A DNA stretch of 64,000 bases from the NCBI GenBank assembly GCA_039105265.1, contig JAPFFF010000005.1, positions 6,247,501 to 6,311,500 on the forward strand. The letters are read 5' to 3'. Source of the DNA: Tritrichomonas musculus. Lineage: Eukaryota; Parabasalia; Tritrichomonadida; Tritrichomonadidae. The stretch's first letter is position 1, and each line of letters begins with the position of its first letter. Position numbers and translations under genes: made by a program. Positions 49,656 through 59,408 of the stretch are shown here, piece after piece. The notes beneath the pieces are model-generated. The model had not been told where the DNA came from. It did not search any database and saw only the letters and a program-made list of their open reading frames with translations.

Positions 49656-52445
49656 ATGGAAGATGATTTTGAAAATTTAATGAGCAAAGCTCCTCAATGG
49701 CTTGACGAATTTATCCAAAATCAAGATGATCCAAAATTTTTAAAAGACAGAATCAATATACCAGCATGGATTCACTTATCATCTTCGAGACTTTCAAACT
49801 TACTTGACCAAATTGACAGATCTAAAAAAACAACCGACACCAAAGTTGCACATAAATCGTGGCCACAGATTGTTAGAAAATATCAAGGAACAGATTCAGC
49901 CGATTCTTTATATGCAGTAATTGAATATGGTCTTAGAGAACCAGATGCACTAAAACCTGTTTTAGAATTATTAATTCATTTGATTTCAATTCCATCTGTT
50001 CGACTTAAGCTTGAACCATTAATTCACGACACTTTATTTATGGTGCGTTTGCCTGATCGCGAAAATAATCTTATTAACTTATTAGAGTATTATTTATCAT
50101 TTCACTGCACAATAGATGAAGGTACTTTAACATGGAAACAAATGAGGAAGAATTATAACAATATAATACTACGATTTCAGTCATGCATTTTTTCAAACTT
50201 AACTATCGAAGAGCAAGCAAATGAAACCAATATTAATCCACTTATTTCAGCTACAGAGAAACAACTTAACGACCCAATATTTATACAAAGACATTTATCA
50301 GAATTGAATCCAGATATTTTTGAAAAATTAAAAGAAGAATTTGGCATTATTCCAAGAAATGTATCGCCTGAAGAATCGAAAAATTTAGCCATTGCCGGAC
50401 TTGCTCGAGCATTAATATCACCAGTTGATCCTAATGAAAACATACCTCCTCATTTGATGCCAACTAAACTTCCACCTTACGATATTGCTTTTCCAAAGCT
50501 TGGTCGACATGCTCTCTGTCTAATAGATGCAGTTCTCCAAGTTTTTCAAGAAAAAAGAGTAACAAATGCTAAAGAAGTTATGTCATTTATTGAAAAAGTT
50601 AAAGCTGAATTAAATGCTACACAATACAGCAAGCATTGCTGTCCATTAATAGTTCCACCTGCAATTTCGATGAACTCGGGCGAATTTGATGAAAAAAGTT
50701 GCTTTTCAATCATCCTTGATTCTCAGTTTTTGAATTATGATTTCACAGCACCAGAAGTGGGTGATATGGTCTATCTACTTAGTAGCGAAGAAGGATACAT
50801 TTGTCCATTTCTTATTGTTAGCTGCGTTTCGAAATCATCATTCATTGCACATATCGAATGTGATCACTTTCCAGAGGGCAACTTCGACGTCCTCATAAAA
50901 CTTCCACCTGAATTACGATATGATATAGAACGTCTTATTCATCTTCCGAAAATTCTTTCATGTAAAAATATTTCAGAAAAAGTTGTTGACTCATTTATTG
51001 GCTTAGCAAATAGAGACAAGTCGGCCAAACCGCCAATAACTGTTGTTGAAACACCACCATGTACTTCTCCTAGCATTGATGCGGCTGTTTGGCTCTCTGA
51101 GCAACATTTGATAAACCCGAAAAAAAAGACGATCATTTTTGCCTCAAATGTTGATGAAATCGATCTTTTTGTTTCTAAGTTTTGCATGGAAGTTGGTAAG
51201 TATCCATCAATGAACATCCTACGTCTTGATTTCCAATCCGACGTAGCTATTGAAATCTTATGGAAATCACGAAAAGAACTTCTTAGTCAAGTTGAAAAGA
51301 TTGACAAATCATTTGCATTTTCATGTGCAACAGCGATCAATTCACTCAAGCTTTATCGTGAATCATTACGAGTCTTAGATGATGAACAAAAATCATTGGC
51401 ACCAGTAACACTTGATGAAATAGATGCTTATATAAGACAACTTGAATTTATTCGTCCTCTTGAATACATCGCTGATCCACAAAAAATTTTAGACTATTTA
51501 AAGAAGTCCTCACAAATCATTTGTCATTTGATTGGCGATCCAATAAAAATCAGCGATAATAAAGAAATCAAGGTTGATAATTGCATCATTCTTGATTCAT
51601 GCATTATTGAAGACAGCGACTTACTTTGGATAATGAGCAAAGCTAATCCAAGTAATATTCGTTTATATGGACATGGTGAAGCTTTCAGGAGATTGTCAAT
51701 GATGCCTGACGATGTTGTTAACAAGGAGACCGTCAACATGTCAATAAGAAAGAGCCCTGCTATATATGAGTTCCTTGGATTTGAATCAAGAGATGAAGGT
51801 AGAGTTGCTCCTGGTGTCATTTCTACTTGCCATTTTTGGTTCGAAATGGATCTATTAAAATCATTTGAAGTTGCTGTAGCTTCTACATTTTTGTTCAGTT
51901 TTCTTGGTTATAAAAAAATTATGCTTGTTGTCGATAATGATGAATATGTAAATCGTGCTGAATTGATATTATTGAAAAGAGCTTCCTGGAGCCGTCAATT
52001 AAAAGACAAATTAAAAGATTGCGTCTATTCGGCCGATTATGTTATCAAAAAGAATTTGACTGCTGATGTTGTTATTTATTTAGAAACTCTTAATTTGAAA
52101 AATACTAGAGTTGCTGAAATGGCTAATGCTGCTTCATTCGTTTTTTGGTCCGTTTATTCTCCTCATGAAGAAATACAAAGGGAAGAAATTTTACTGAGAT
52201 TATTTGACAACACTTTAGTCGCATCAAAATTAGAAAAATTGTTCGAGAATCATGTTTTGAATCATCAGCCTCAAGTGGCTCAACTAGCTTTTAATGAAAA
52301 CTTTGATGATAAAGATAATCTAGAAAAACTAAAGAATAGAACAGTATATAATGTTGATGGAGTAGATCAGCTTCTTGGCCTTGTTTATTCAATGCAATTA
52401 CAGATACATAGCAATGAAGCAAATCAACCGCAAATACCACAATAA
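49656..52445 (+). CDS. Aquarius (AQR/IBP160)-like protein with eroded helicase motifs
   Basis: A 929-aa protein. Residues about 255-345 (PPHLMPTKLPPYDIAFPKLG, then LIDAVLQVFQ and FIEKVKAEL) match the AQR stretch in which LxLPKLNLQFLTLHDYLLRNFxLF precedes the helicase core. The core aligns in order with the AQR SF1 helicase but lacks its motifs. ETPPCTSPS (465-473) stands where GPPGTGKT should be. DNCIILDSC (641-649) stands where the DEAA-type Walker B should be. A truncated RecA2-like region ends with YNVDGVDQLLGLVYSMQLQI, like the AQR C-terminus. AQR is the intron-binding spliceosomal helicase. Human AQR is about 1,485 aa, so much of the N-terminus is missing. ATP hydrolysis is unlikely. Homology rests on by-eye alignment. 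Confidence 0.65.
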   Translation: MEDDFENLMSKAPQWLDEFIQNQDDPKFLKDRINIPAWIHLSSSRLSNLLDQIDRSKKTTDTKVAHKSWPQIVRKYQGTDSADSLYAVIEYGLREPDALKPVLELLIHLISIPSVRLKLEPLIHDTLFMVRLPDRENNLINLLEYYLSFHCTIDEGTLTWKQMRKNYNNIILRFQSCIFSNLTIEEQANETNINPLISATEKQLNDPIFIQRHLSELNPDIFEKLKEEFGIIPRNVSPEESKNLAIAGLARALISPVDPNENIPPHLMPTKLPPYDIAFPKLGRHALCLIDAVLQVFQEKRVTNAKEVMSFIEKVKAELNATQYSKHCCPLIVPPAISMNSGEFDEKSCFSIILDSQFLNYDFTAPEVGDMVYLLSSEEGYICPFLIVSCVSKSSFIAHIECDHFPEGNFDVLIKLPPELRYDIERLIHLPKILSCKNISEKVVDSFIGLANRDKSAKPPITVVETPPCTSPSIDAAVWLSEQHLINPKKKTIIFASNVDEIDLFVSKFCMEVGKYPSMNILRLDFQSDVAIEILWKSRKELLSQVEKIDKSFAFSCATAINSLKLYRESLRVLDDEQKSLAPVTLDEIDAYIRQLEFIRPLEYIADPQKILDYLKKSSQIICHLIGDPIKISDNKEIKVDNCIILDSCIIEDSDLLWIMSKANPSNIRLYGHGEAFRRLSMMPDDVVNKETVNMSIRKSPAIYEFLGFESRDEGRVAPGVISTCHFWFEMDLLKSFEVAVASTFLFSFLGYKKIMLVVDNDEYVNRAELILLKRASWSRQLKDKLKDCVYSADYVIKKNLTADVVIYLETLNLKNTRVAEMANAASFVFWSVYSPHEEIQREEILLRLFDNTLVASKLEKLFENHVLNHQPQVAQLAFNENFDDKDNLEKLKNRTVYNVDGVDQLLGLVYSMQLQIHSNEANQPQIPQ

Positions 52446-53378
52446 TAATGTTTATTAAATACCATAAACTTAAGCTTTCATTATTTTGTTGTTTTACAAT
52501 ACTTTTATATAGAAAAAAAAGTATATTTTCATCATTATTAATCTTATAAGTTTTTGGTTTAATTTTATGATCATATTGAACTAAATTGTTTTCTGAATAA
52601 TTTCTAAACTATTTAAGGGTATAGTTGAAAAAGTGGGCTTATTCGATATGAGAAAAAAAATTTCTCTGTTGCTTTTTTTTAAATTCTTTTTATAAAATTA
52701 GAATGTGCACAAAGAAATGTCCGGAGGATTTTTTTTATTTTATTCTAAATTAATTATTTTCTAATAATTATTTGAGATATTGAAAAAGACTCAACAAAAA
52801 AAAATTTCCTCCGTACAAAACTAATAATTTTAAATGTTATTGCGATTTATCAAATAAAATTTCAAAAAATGCGAGAAATCATTTCTCTGGTTCTTTAAGT
52901 TTTTTTTTGAATTCTTTTTTGAATTATTCTCAATTTTCTGAGATTTTATTTTATATGATTTTATACAGTCAAATTTGAATATATGTATAAAATACGAATA
53001 TTTAATATATCGAGCATAATATAAGATTTCTATTTATAATATCGTATATTATATTTTTTTGTTTTTATATCCTTTGACATTTTGATATCTATAATTGTAG
53101 AATTTGAGAGAATTTCGAAAATAGAGTATTTTCTTAAATAACTTGATTTAGAGATCTTGATATAACAACTAAAAGCTAGTAGATTTAATGATTTCACAAT
53201 ATATCATACATAATTGCAAACTTTTAGATAGATTTTTAACATAATCAAATATTTAACAATTTACCAATAATTGTTTAAAATAATTTGCTGGATGTGAATA
53301 TATAATTGGAAATATCAGTAAATATTTTAAAATTTGCTAAAATATAAATATTAGTTGAGATATTTTTCTTAAAATATC

Positions 53379-53952
53379 AAAAAATGAGAAAATTTCTGAG
53401 AATATCAAGATCTATATCAGAAAATAAATGATATAGTCGATTGCTATTTGAAAACAAGAGCAAATGAAATAAAATGAAATTTGAAAAAAATAAAAAAGTT
53501 GTTTTCAATGAGTGTTTTTTATTTATTCAGGTACTTTTTGTATGAATATTTTGCTTTTTGTTTGATATTGGTAGTTTTTCAAAGATTTTAACGTAATTTT
53601 AAGACGTTAATTTTTATGAAAATTTGGTGTTCAAAACGTTTAATACACAATTTTAAAGAACTTGGTGAGCTTTATTCGGGATAAACGAATACATATTACG
53701 CAATTTTGAGTAAAAAAAAGAATAACGATTAGAAATATGAAATTGACCTACAAAAAATGGTCAAATAAAAAGATCTGACAAAATATTTTTCCTCTATTTA
53801 TTTTTTAATTTTTAATATAAAGTTAAGATGTGCGTAAAAAATTGTCTGACCAGTTTTTTTTATTTGTTCCAAAAAAATTTCTATACCTAATTATGATTCA
53901 AAACTCAATAACAACAAAAGGAAAAAATAAATCCTCCGGCTAAATCTAATAT
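53379..53952. repeat. Left arm of giant inverted repeat (574 bp)
   Basis: Reads AAAAAATGAGAAAATTTCTG outward-in to ATCCTCCGGCTAAATCTAAT. Its reverse complement is at 54181-54754. I found one difference near the inner end (GGCTAAATC against GGCCAAATC). A further about 25 bp outside is imperfectly mirrored. Confidence 0.92.
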
Positions 53953-54180
53953 TTTTTGATTTAATTTTCATATACCAAAAATCAAATGACAAAAATTTAT
54001 ATTCATGGCTACGGAGAAAATAGTATTTTTCATTTTATATTCTATTCAATTCTTTTCAAATTCAATAATCAAAAATATAAAATGCATTGAATTTTCATAT
54101 TTTTTTAAAAAAGCTTGAAAATGAGGTGAATCTAAGCATTTTAGAAGATTTTATGATTGATTTCAAATATATATATATAA

Positions 54181-54754
54181 ATATTAGATTTGGCCGGAGG
54201 ATTTATTTTTTCCTTTTGTTGTTATTGAGTTTTGAATCATAATTAGGTATAGAAATTTTTTTGGAACAAATAAAAAAAACTGGTCAGACAATTTTTTACG
54301 CACATCTTAACTTTATATTAAAAATTAAAAAATAAATAGAGGAAAAATATTTTGTCAGATCTTTTTATTTGACCATTTTTTGTAGGTCAATTTCATATTT
54401 CTAATCGTTATTCTTTTTTTTACTCAAAATTGCGTAATATGTATTCGTTTATCCCGAATAAAGCTCACCAAGTTCTTTAAAATTGTGTATTAAACGTTTT
54501 GAACACCAAATTTTCATAAAAATTAACGTCTTAAAATTACGTTAAAATCTTTGAAAAACTACCAATATCAAACAAAAAGCAAAATATTCATACAAAAAGT
54601 ACCTGAATAAATAAAAAACACTCATTGAAAACAACTTTTTTATTTTTTTCAAATTTCATTTTATTTCATTTGCTCTTGTTTTCAAATAGCAATCGACTAT
54701 ATCATTTATTTTCTGATATAGATCTTGATATTCTCAGAAATTTTCTCATTTTTT
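54181..54754. repeat. Right arm of giant inverted repeat (574 bp)
   Basis: It begins ATATTAGATTTGGCCGGAGG and is the near-exact reverse complement of 53379-53952, separated by a 228-bp AT-rich spacer. No coding frame spans either arm. Confidence 0.92.
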
Positions 54755-55237
54755 ATATTTTTAGATAAATATCTTGACTAATTATTTCTATTTTAGTTAG
54801 ATACTAAGTAAATGTCAGCTTTATATGATTTAGAATTAAAATCCATGAAGATCTATTCTTATAATGGAAGTTTAATCTTGATTATACATCGAATTTAAAT
54901 TTATTTGTTTAGTGAATCATTAACGTAAAAAAATAGTGGCATTAGTTTGTTACATAATGATATTCTTTTTTTATTTTTACTTCCATTATATTATTTAAAA
55001 TAATATACTATACTATTTTAAGATTTTAAAATTTTGATTTATATTAATATTTATCATCTCTTTGGCTATTTTAAAATTGCTAAATGTTTAAAGCAACTCA
55101 TGATATTCATGTTTAGGCATATCTCATAAAAAATTGTAAATTGTGAATGAATATTTTTTTAATTCAATATTGAATAAAATATAAAAATATAAAATCTTCT
55201 GAATTACTTCAAAAAATAATTTAAACTATACCCTTAA

Positions 55238-57879
55238 GGGTGTACTTGAGAATTCTGAAGAAAAAATTCAATGAGCATTCTCAAAAGCACAAATTATTAA
55301 TTTTAAAAATATAAATTTTATTTTAAATACAATACAATACAATAAATAAATATAATAGTAATTATTTTTATATTTAGATCTCAAAAAAATCTGATTTTCA
55401 AAATAATTATTAAGAAAATCTCTTTATAAAAAGATTATATAACTTATTTTTAAATATATATATATATTTATATTCATTTATTAATTTATAATTAAATATA
55501 TATTTAATATTTTTCTAATATTTCATGAGATACAAATAGAAAAAATAATATAAAACTTTTTATGATATTTATTTTATTATCAGAATTATATATCTTTTTG
55601 TGAAAGACATTATAATTTTATATCATATATAAACCTTCTTATTAATAAGATTATTTGCATATATTATACATTTTTCTGTGTTTATATAAATTATATATTA
55701 TATAAATATCAATATTAAATTATTTAAGGAAATATTTACTGCAATATTAATTCTTTTAAAATTAAAAAAAATATATTTAATTTTTTTTTTATGTTAAAAA
55801 CTTTACTAGGAAAAATATAATCATTTGATTTTTATGAATATATTTATATATTTATATTATAGATATATAAATAGAATAATATCATATAAATAAATCATAG
55901 AAAGATAGATATAATCTTATTATAATAAAAAAAATAATTTATGAAAAAGTTTAAAAATATTTTTTCTATTTGAGAATATTTGAAAGATCAATTCAATATA
56001 TAATTTTTGGTTTTTTTAATTTTGATAATATTTATTGATGCATATAATATTTAACATGTAACAATATTTAAATAATATATAGTTATAAATAAAATAATAA
56101 ATAGAGATAAATATATAAAAATAAATGTTTACTGAATAAAATAAATTTAAATTAATTTAAAAATTGTTCATATATTTCAACTTTTTCTGAAATAATTATT
56201 TTATTCAATTTTTTAGTGAAATTATTTCCTTCCTGTAAAAATGAAATAAATAACATAAAACTAAGACCAAAATTATAAAAAAAATATTTCAATCATAAAA
56301 ATATTTAATTTCTAAACTATCTAAACTTTTTCCGAAAGAGCAACAATTGAATTTATTTTCTACAATAACGTATTAAATTGGATATTCGTCTTGATCGTTT
56401 AGGAGAAAAAATGTGCAAATTGACCTAAACTTTTTCCGAAAAAGCCACCATTGAATTTATTTTCTATAAGATTTTTGTATTTTGAAAGGTTTATATATTT
56501 TACAGCAGTACACCCAAATGTATGGAATGTTTTTTGAAATACTTTTATCTTTTTATATAGCAAATATTGATCGGTAACATTGAATATTCATATCATACTT
56601 ATGATGTATTATATATATTTAACTTTATAGACCAATTAATTTTTTCTCATCAAAATGGAATATCTGCTTGATACCATCATATATGTGCATTTATATTTTC
56701 ATAACATATGTTTTATTGTTTTTGAATGCTAGTTTGTATTTTATATCACTTTTTATTTAACTAATTATGAAGATATTATAAATTAAATTTACGACTAAAA
56801 AAATGTGATTTTTCTGGAGAGATTGGCTTAACCGTTTAACATAATTTTCGGATATGTTATTATATAATAAATTTAATGGTTTTTTATCGAGGCAAAGAAA
56901 CTTGATATAGCCATTAAAAAAAGATAAAAATGTTTGAAAACCAAATCCTCTCAAATAAACGTCTATTTTATTTTAATATTCATTTTTTTGAATAAGCACG
57001 TTTTTTGGTTCTCACAAAAAATCTTGAATTTTCTGGAAAGACTGGAATAATATTACAAGCTCTAAACAACATATTCCTTATAATATAAAATATAATGAGG
57101 TTTTACCGAGCCAATTAGGTTAAATATGTTTCTATTTTAGGATATTTATGTTTGCATAAATTTTTACATAAAAGCTCTTCAAATATTTTGTGAGTATAAA
57201 ATTTGGATTATTTATTTTTATCTTATTAAAACAATTTCTTAAATAGAATTTATATCAAATATAAATTCTAAATATGATAAAATAATTATAAAATAAAACA
57301 CAAAAATTATTTACATATAAATACATATATAATTATAAATCTCCAAATGCATTCAAAATTAAAAACTCATCCATAATTCAAAGGTATAAAAATATTTTGA
57401 TAAAGCATTCATAAATAATTGTATAAGCTATTTTAATTTCTCATTATTAATGAAAATAATGATAGATTTTTATTTTCTCAAATTATTGTATGTAATCATT
57501 CAATAAAATTAATAACATTTTATTGAAATTAAAATCATAGTTTAAATTTCCAATATCTTATTTAATTTTTCAAACCCTAAATTATAATTAATAATTATAT
57601 ATATAACATTTTATATTCATTCATATTTCCAATGTATAATAAATTTTTATTGATTTGCATAATGGATTACTTGAATCATATTTTTGAATACTTAATAGTT
57701 TTTATTTATTCAATTTATATATTTTGCATATATCTCACAATAAAATTTAAATATAATATTTTATGGCTATTATAATAATATAAAATTCAATATAAAAACA
57801 TATTATAAAATATGATGATTTAAAAACCACTAGTTATTTCTATTTCGTTTTTTTCGAGTTTCCATACATTTGTACACCC
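55238..57879. mobile_element. TTAA-flanked element 2, directly abutting element 1
   Basis: GGGTGTAC at 55238 and GTACACCC ending at 57879 form 8-bp terminal inverted repeats. They share the TTAA at 55234-55237 with element 1 and have TTAA at 57880-57883. The length (2,642 bp) is close to that of element 1. The interior is extremely AT-rich and non-coding. It holds an imperfect inverted repeat (about 55535-55562 with 55943-55973), a direct repeat of about 108 bp (56322-56480) and an extra GTACACCC near 56516. The boundaries rest on short repeats, so they are less certain. Confidence 0.4.
56322..56480. repeat. Direct repeat of about 50 bp, period about 108 bp
   Basis: CTAAACTTTTTCCGAAA, then AGC and CATTGAATTTATTTTCTA, occurs twice in the same orientation with minor changes, starting near 56322 and 56430. 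Confidence 0.8.
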
Positions 57880-58076
57880 TTAAATACATGATTTTTTATT
57901 TGTTAGGAGATTTTCTTTTGTTCATTCAAACTCAAAATTCATTATCTATGATGACTTGATTTTAGTAATATGCAATAATGACTAATAAAAACATTATTAT
58001 AATTCTCTTTTTTTCGAAAAATAAAAAAAAATTGAAATAAAAATAAATTATTCAAAAGTGTCATCAACTTTTTAAA

Positions 58077-58994
58077 ATGAATCAACTTGATTTAGATGCT
58101 GTTCTTTCTTACCTTTCAAAAGGTAAACACCTCGATGAAAAATGCGTAACAATGCTCCTCGTTAAACTTCTTGAGGTTCTTTATGAAGAACCTACACTTC
58201 TCGTTCTTCATGCACCATTAACAATTTGTGGTGATATTCATGGACAGCTTTACGATCTTTTTGAACTTTTAGATACAGGTGGCGATCCTGCTACAACACA
58301 ATATCTCTTCCAAGGAGATTATGTTGATCGTGGTTATTTCTCTCTCGAAACTTATCTTTACCTTGTTACATTAAAACTTAAATATCCAAATAACATTCAT
58401 CTCCTTCGTGGAAATCACGAATGTCGCCAAGTTAGCAAAATATACGGATTTTATGACGAAATTGTTCAGAATTATGGTCATGCTGGAATTTGGAATCTTT
58501 GCCAAGAAACATTTGATTTACTTCCAGTTTGCGCAATTATTGACAAGAAAATATTTTCAACACACGGTGGACTTAGTCCAGATTGCCAATTAGTTGAACA
58601 AGTTGAACTCTTTGAACGCCAAGTTGAACTTCCACTTCAAGGTCCACTTTGTGATCTCACATGGTCCGATCCAGAAGATGTTGGTGGTTGGGCTGTTAAC
58701 CAAAGAGGCGCTGGATGGCTTTTCGGAGCTGCTCCAACAAACGAATTTTGCTTTAATAACAAAATTGACTTAATAACAAGAGCTCACCAACTTGTTATGG
58801 ATGGATATAAATACCATTTCGGAGAAAAAGTACTTACAGTTTGGTCTGCACCTAATTACGGATATGTTTCTGGTAATGTTGCATCTGTACTTAAACTTGA
58901 TGCAAACTTAAACAGAGAACTTAAAATATTCAAAGAAAGAGCACAAGAAAAAAGAACTAAGCCAGAAGATTTCGTTCCACATTACTTTACATAA
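58077..58994 (+). CDS. PP2A-family Ser/Thr protein phosphatase catalytic subunit
   Basis: The 305-aa protein is full length for the PP2A/PP4/PP6 group. All catalytic motifs are present: GDIHGQ (metal ligands), GDYVDRG, RGNHE, THGG near residue 163 and the SAPNY region near the C-terminus. The N-terminus (LDAVLSYLSKGKHL) and the FELLDTGGDPATTQYLFQGD stretch are PP2A-like rather than PP1-like. The C-terminus ends HYFT instead of the methylatable DYFL, and SAPNYGYVSGN differs from the usual SAPNYCYRCGN. Regulatory-subunit binding and carboxymethylation may therefore differ from canonical PP2A. The ATG is preceded by TCATCAACTTTTTAAA. The region upstream is the TTAA-element zone. Confidence 0.95.
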   Translation: MNQLDLDAVLSYLSKGKHLDEKCVTMLLVKLLEVLYEEPTLLVLHAPLTICGDIHGQLYDLFELLDTGGDPATTQYLFQGDYVDRGYFSLETYLYLVTLKLKYPNNIHLLRGNHECRQVSKIYGFYDEIVQNYGHAGIWNLCQETFDLLPVCAIIDKKIFSTHGGLSPDCQLVEQVELFERQVELPLQGPLCDLTWSDPEDVGGWAVNQRGAGWLFGAAPTNEFCFNNKIDLITRAHQLVMDGYKYHFGEKVLTVWSAPNYGYVSGNVASVLKLDANLNRELKIFKERAQEKRTKPEDFVPHYFT

Positions 58995-59408
58995 AATTTA
59001 TTTATTTTCTTTTTTACTAGTTTTCAGTTTCAATTTTTGCATTAAAGACAGAACCATTTCTTTTTCTTTCTTTTTTTTGATATATTATTGCTATTTTAGA
59101 TATTATTTAATTTGGAAATGAAAAATTAATTAACCAGTGATTTCTATCTTGCAATATCTATAACATTGTAACAATTACAATAATCTGAGGTGATTAATCA
59201 TAGAACTTATGATAATCAACAAGCCTCCATACAGAAAGTAGAAGAATTTTCTTTTATCCTATGAAAATGTTATCCACAAGGTTAAAATATACCTTTTCGA
59301 TAAGCAGTTGAAAATTCTTTTCTTTTTCAAAATTCAATTCATACTTAGAAAAATAATTCTTATAGTTTTCAATTTTTCAGAAAAATTTAACTCCTCAATT
59401 CAAATAAA
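58995..59408. other. Intergenic region between phosphatase and MRH-like receptor genes
   Basis: About 410 bp. Both flanking genes are on the plus strand. The sequence is AT-rich, with TAAA at the phosphatase stop codon. No other signal was identified. Confidence 0.6.

Larger units (their letters stand above)
52617..55233. mobile_element. TTAA-flanked element 1 containing a giant palindrome
   Basis: The ends GGGTATAGTT and AACTATACCC are each abutted by TTAA (52613-52616 and 55234-55237). The 2,617-bp interior encodes nothing recognisable. It contains the 574-bp inverted arms and, near 52690-52850, a diverged relative of the inner arm sequence (GTCCGGAGGATTTTTTTTAT and CCTCCGTACAAAACTAATAA). 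TTAA duplication and a GGG/CCC tip are features of piggyBac- and Kolobok-type transposons. No transposase is present, so it would be non-autonomous. Confidence 0.6.
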
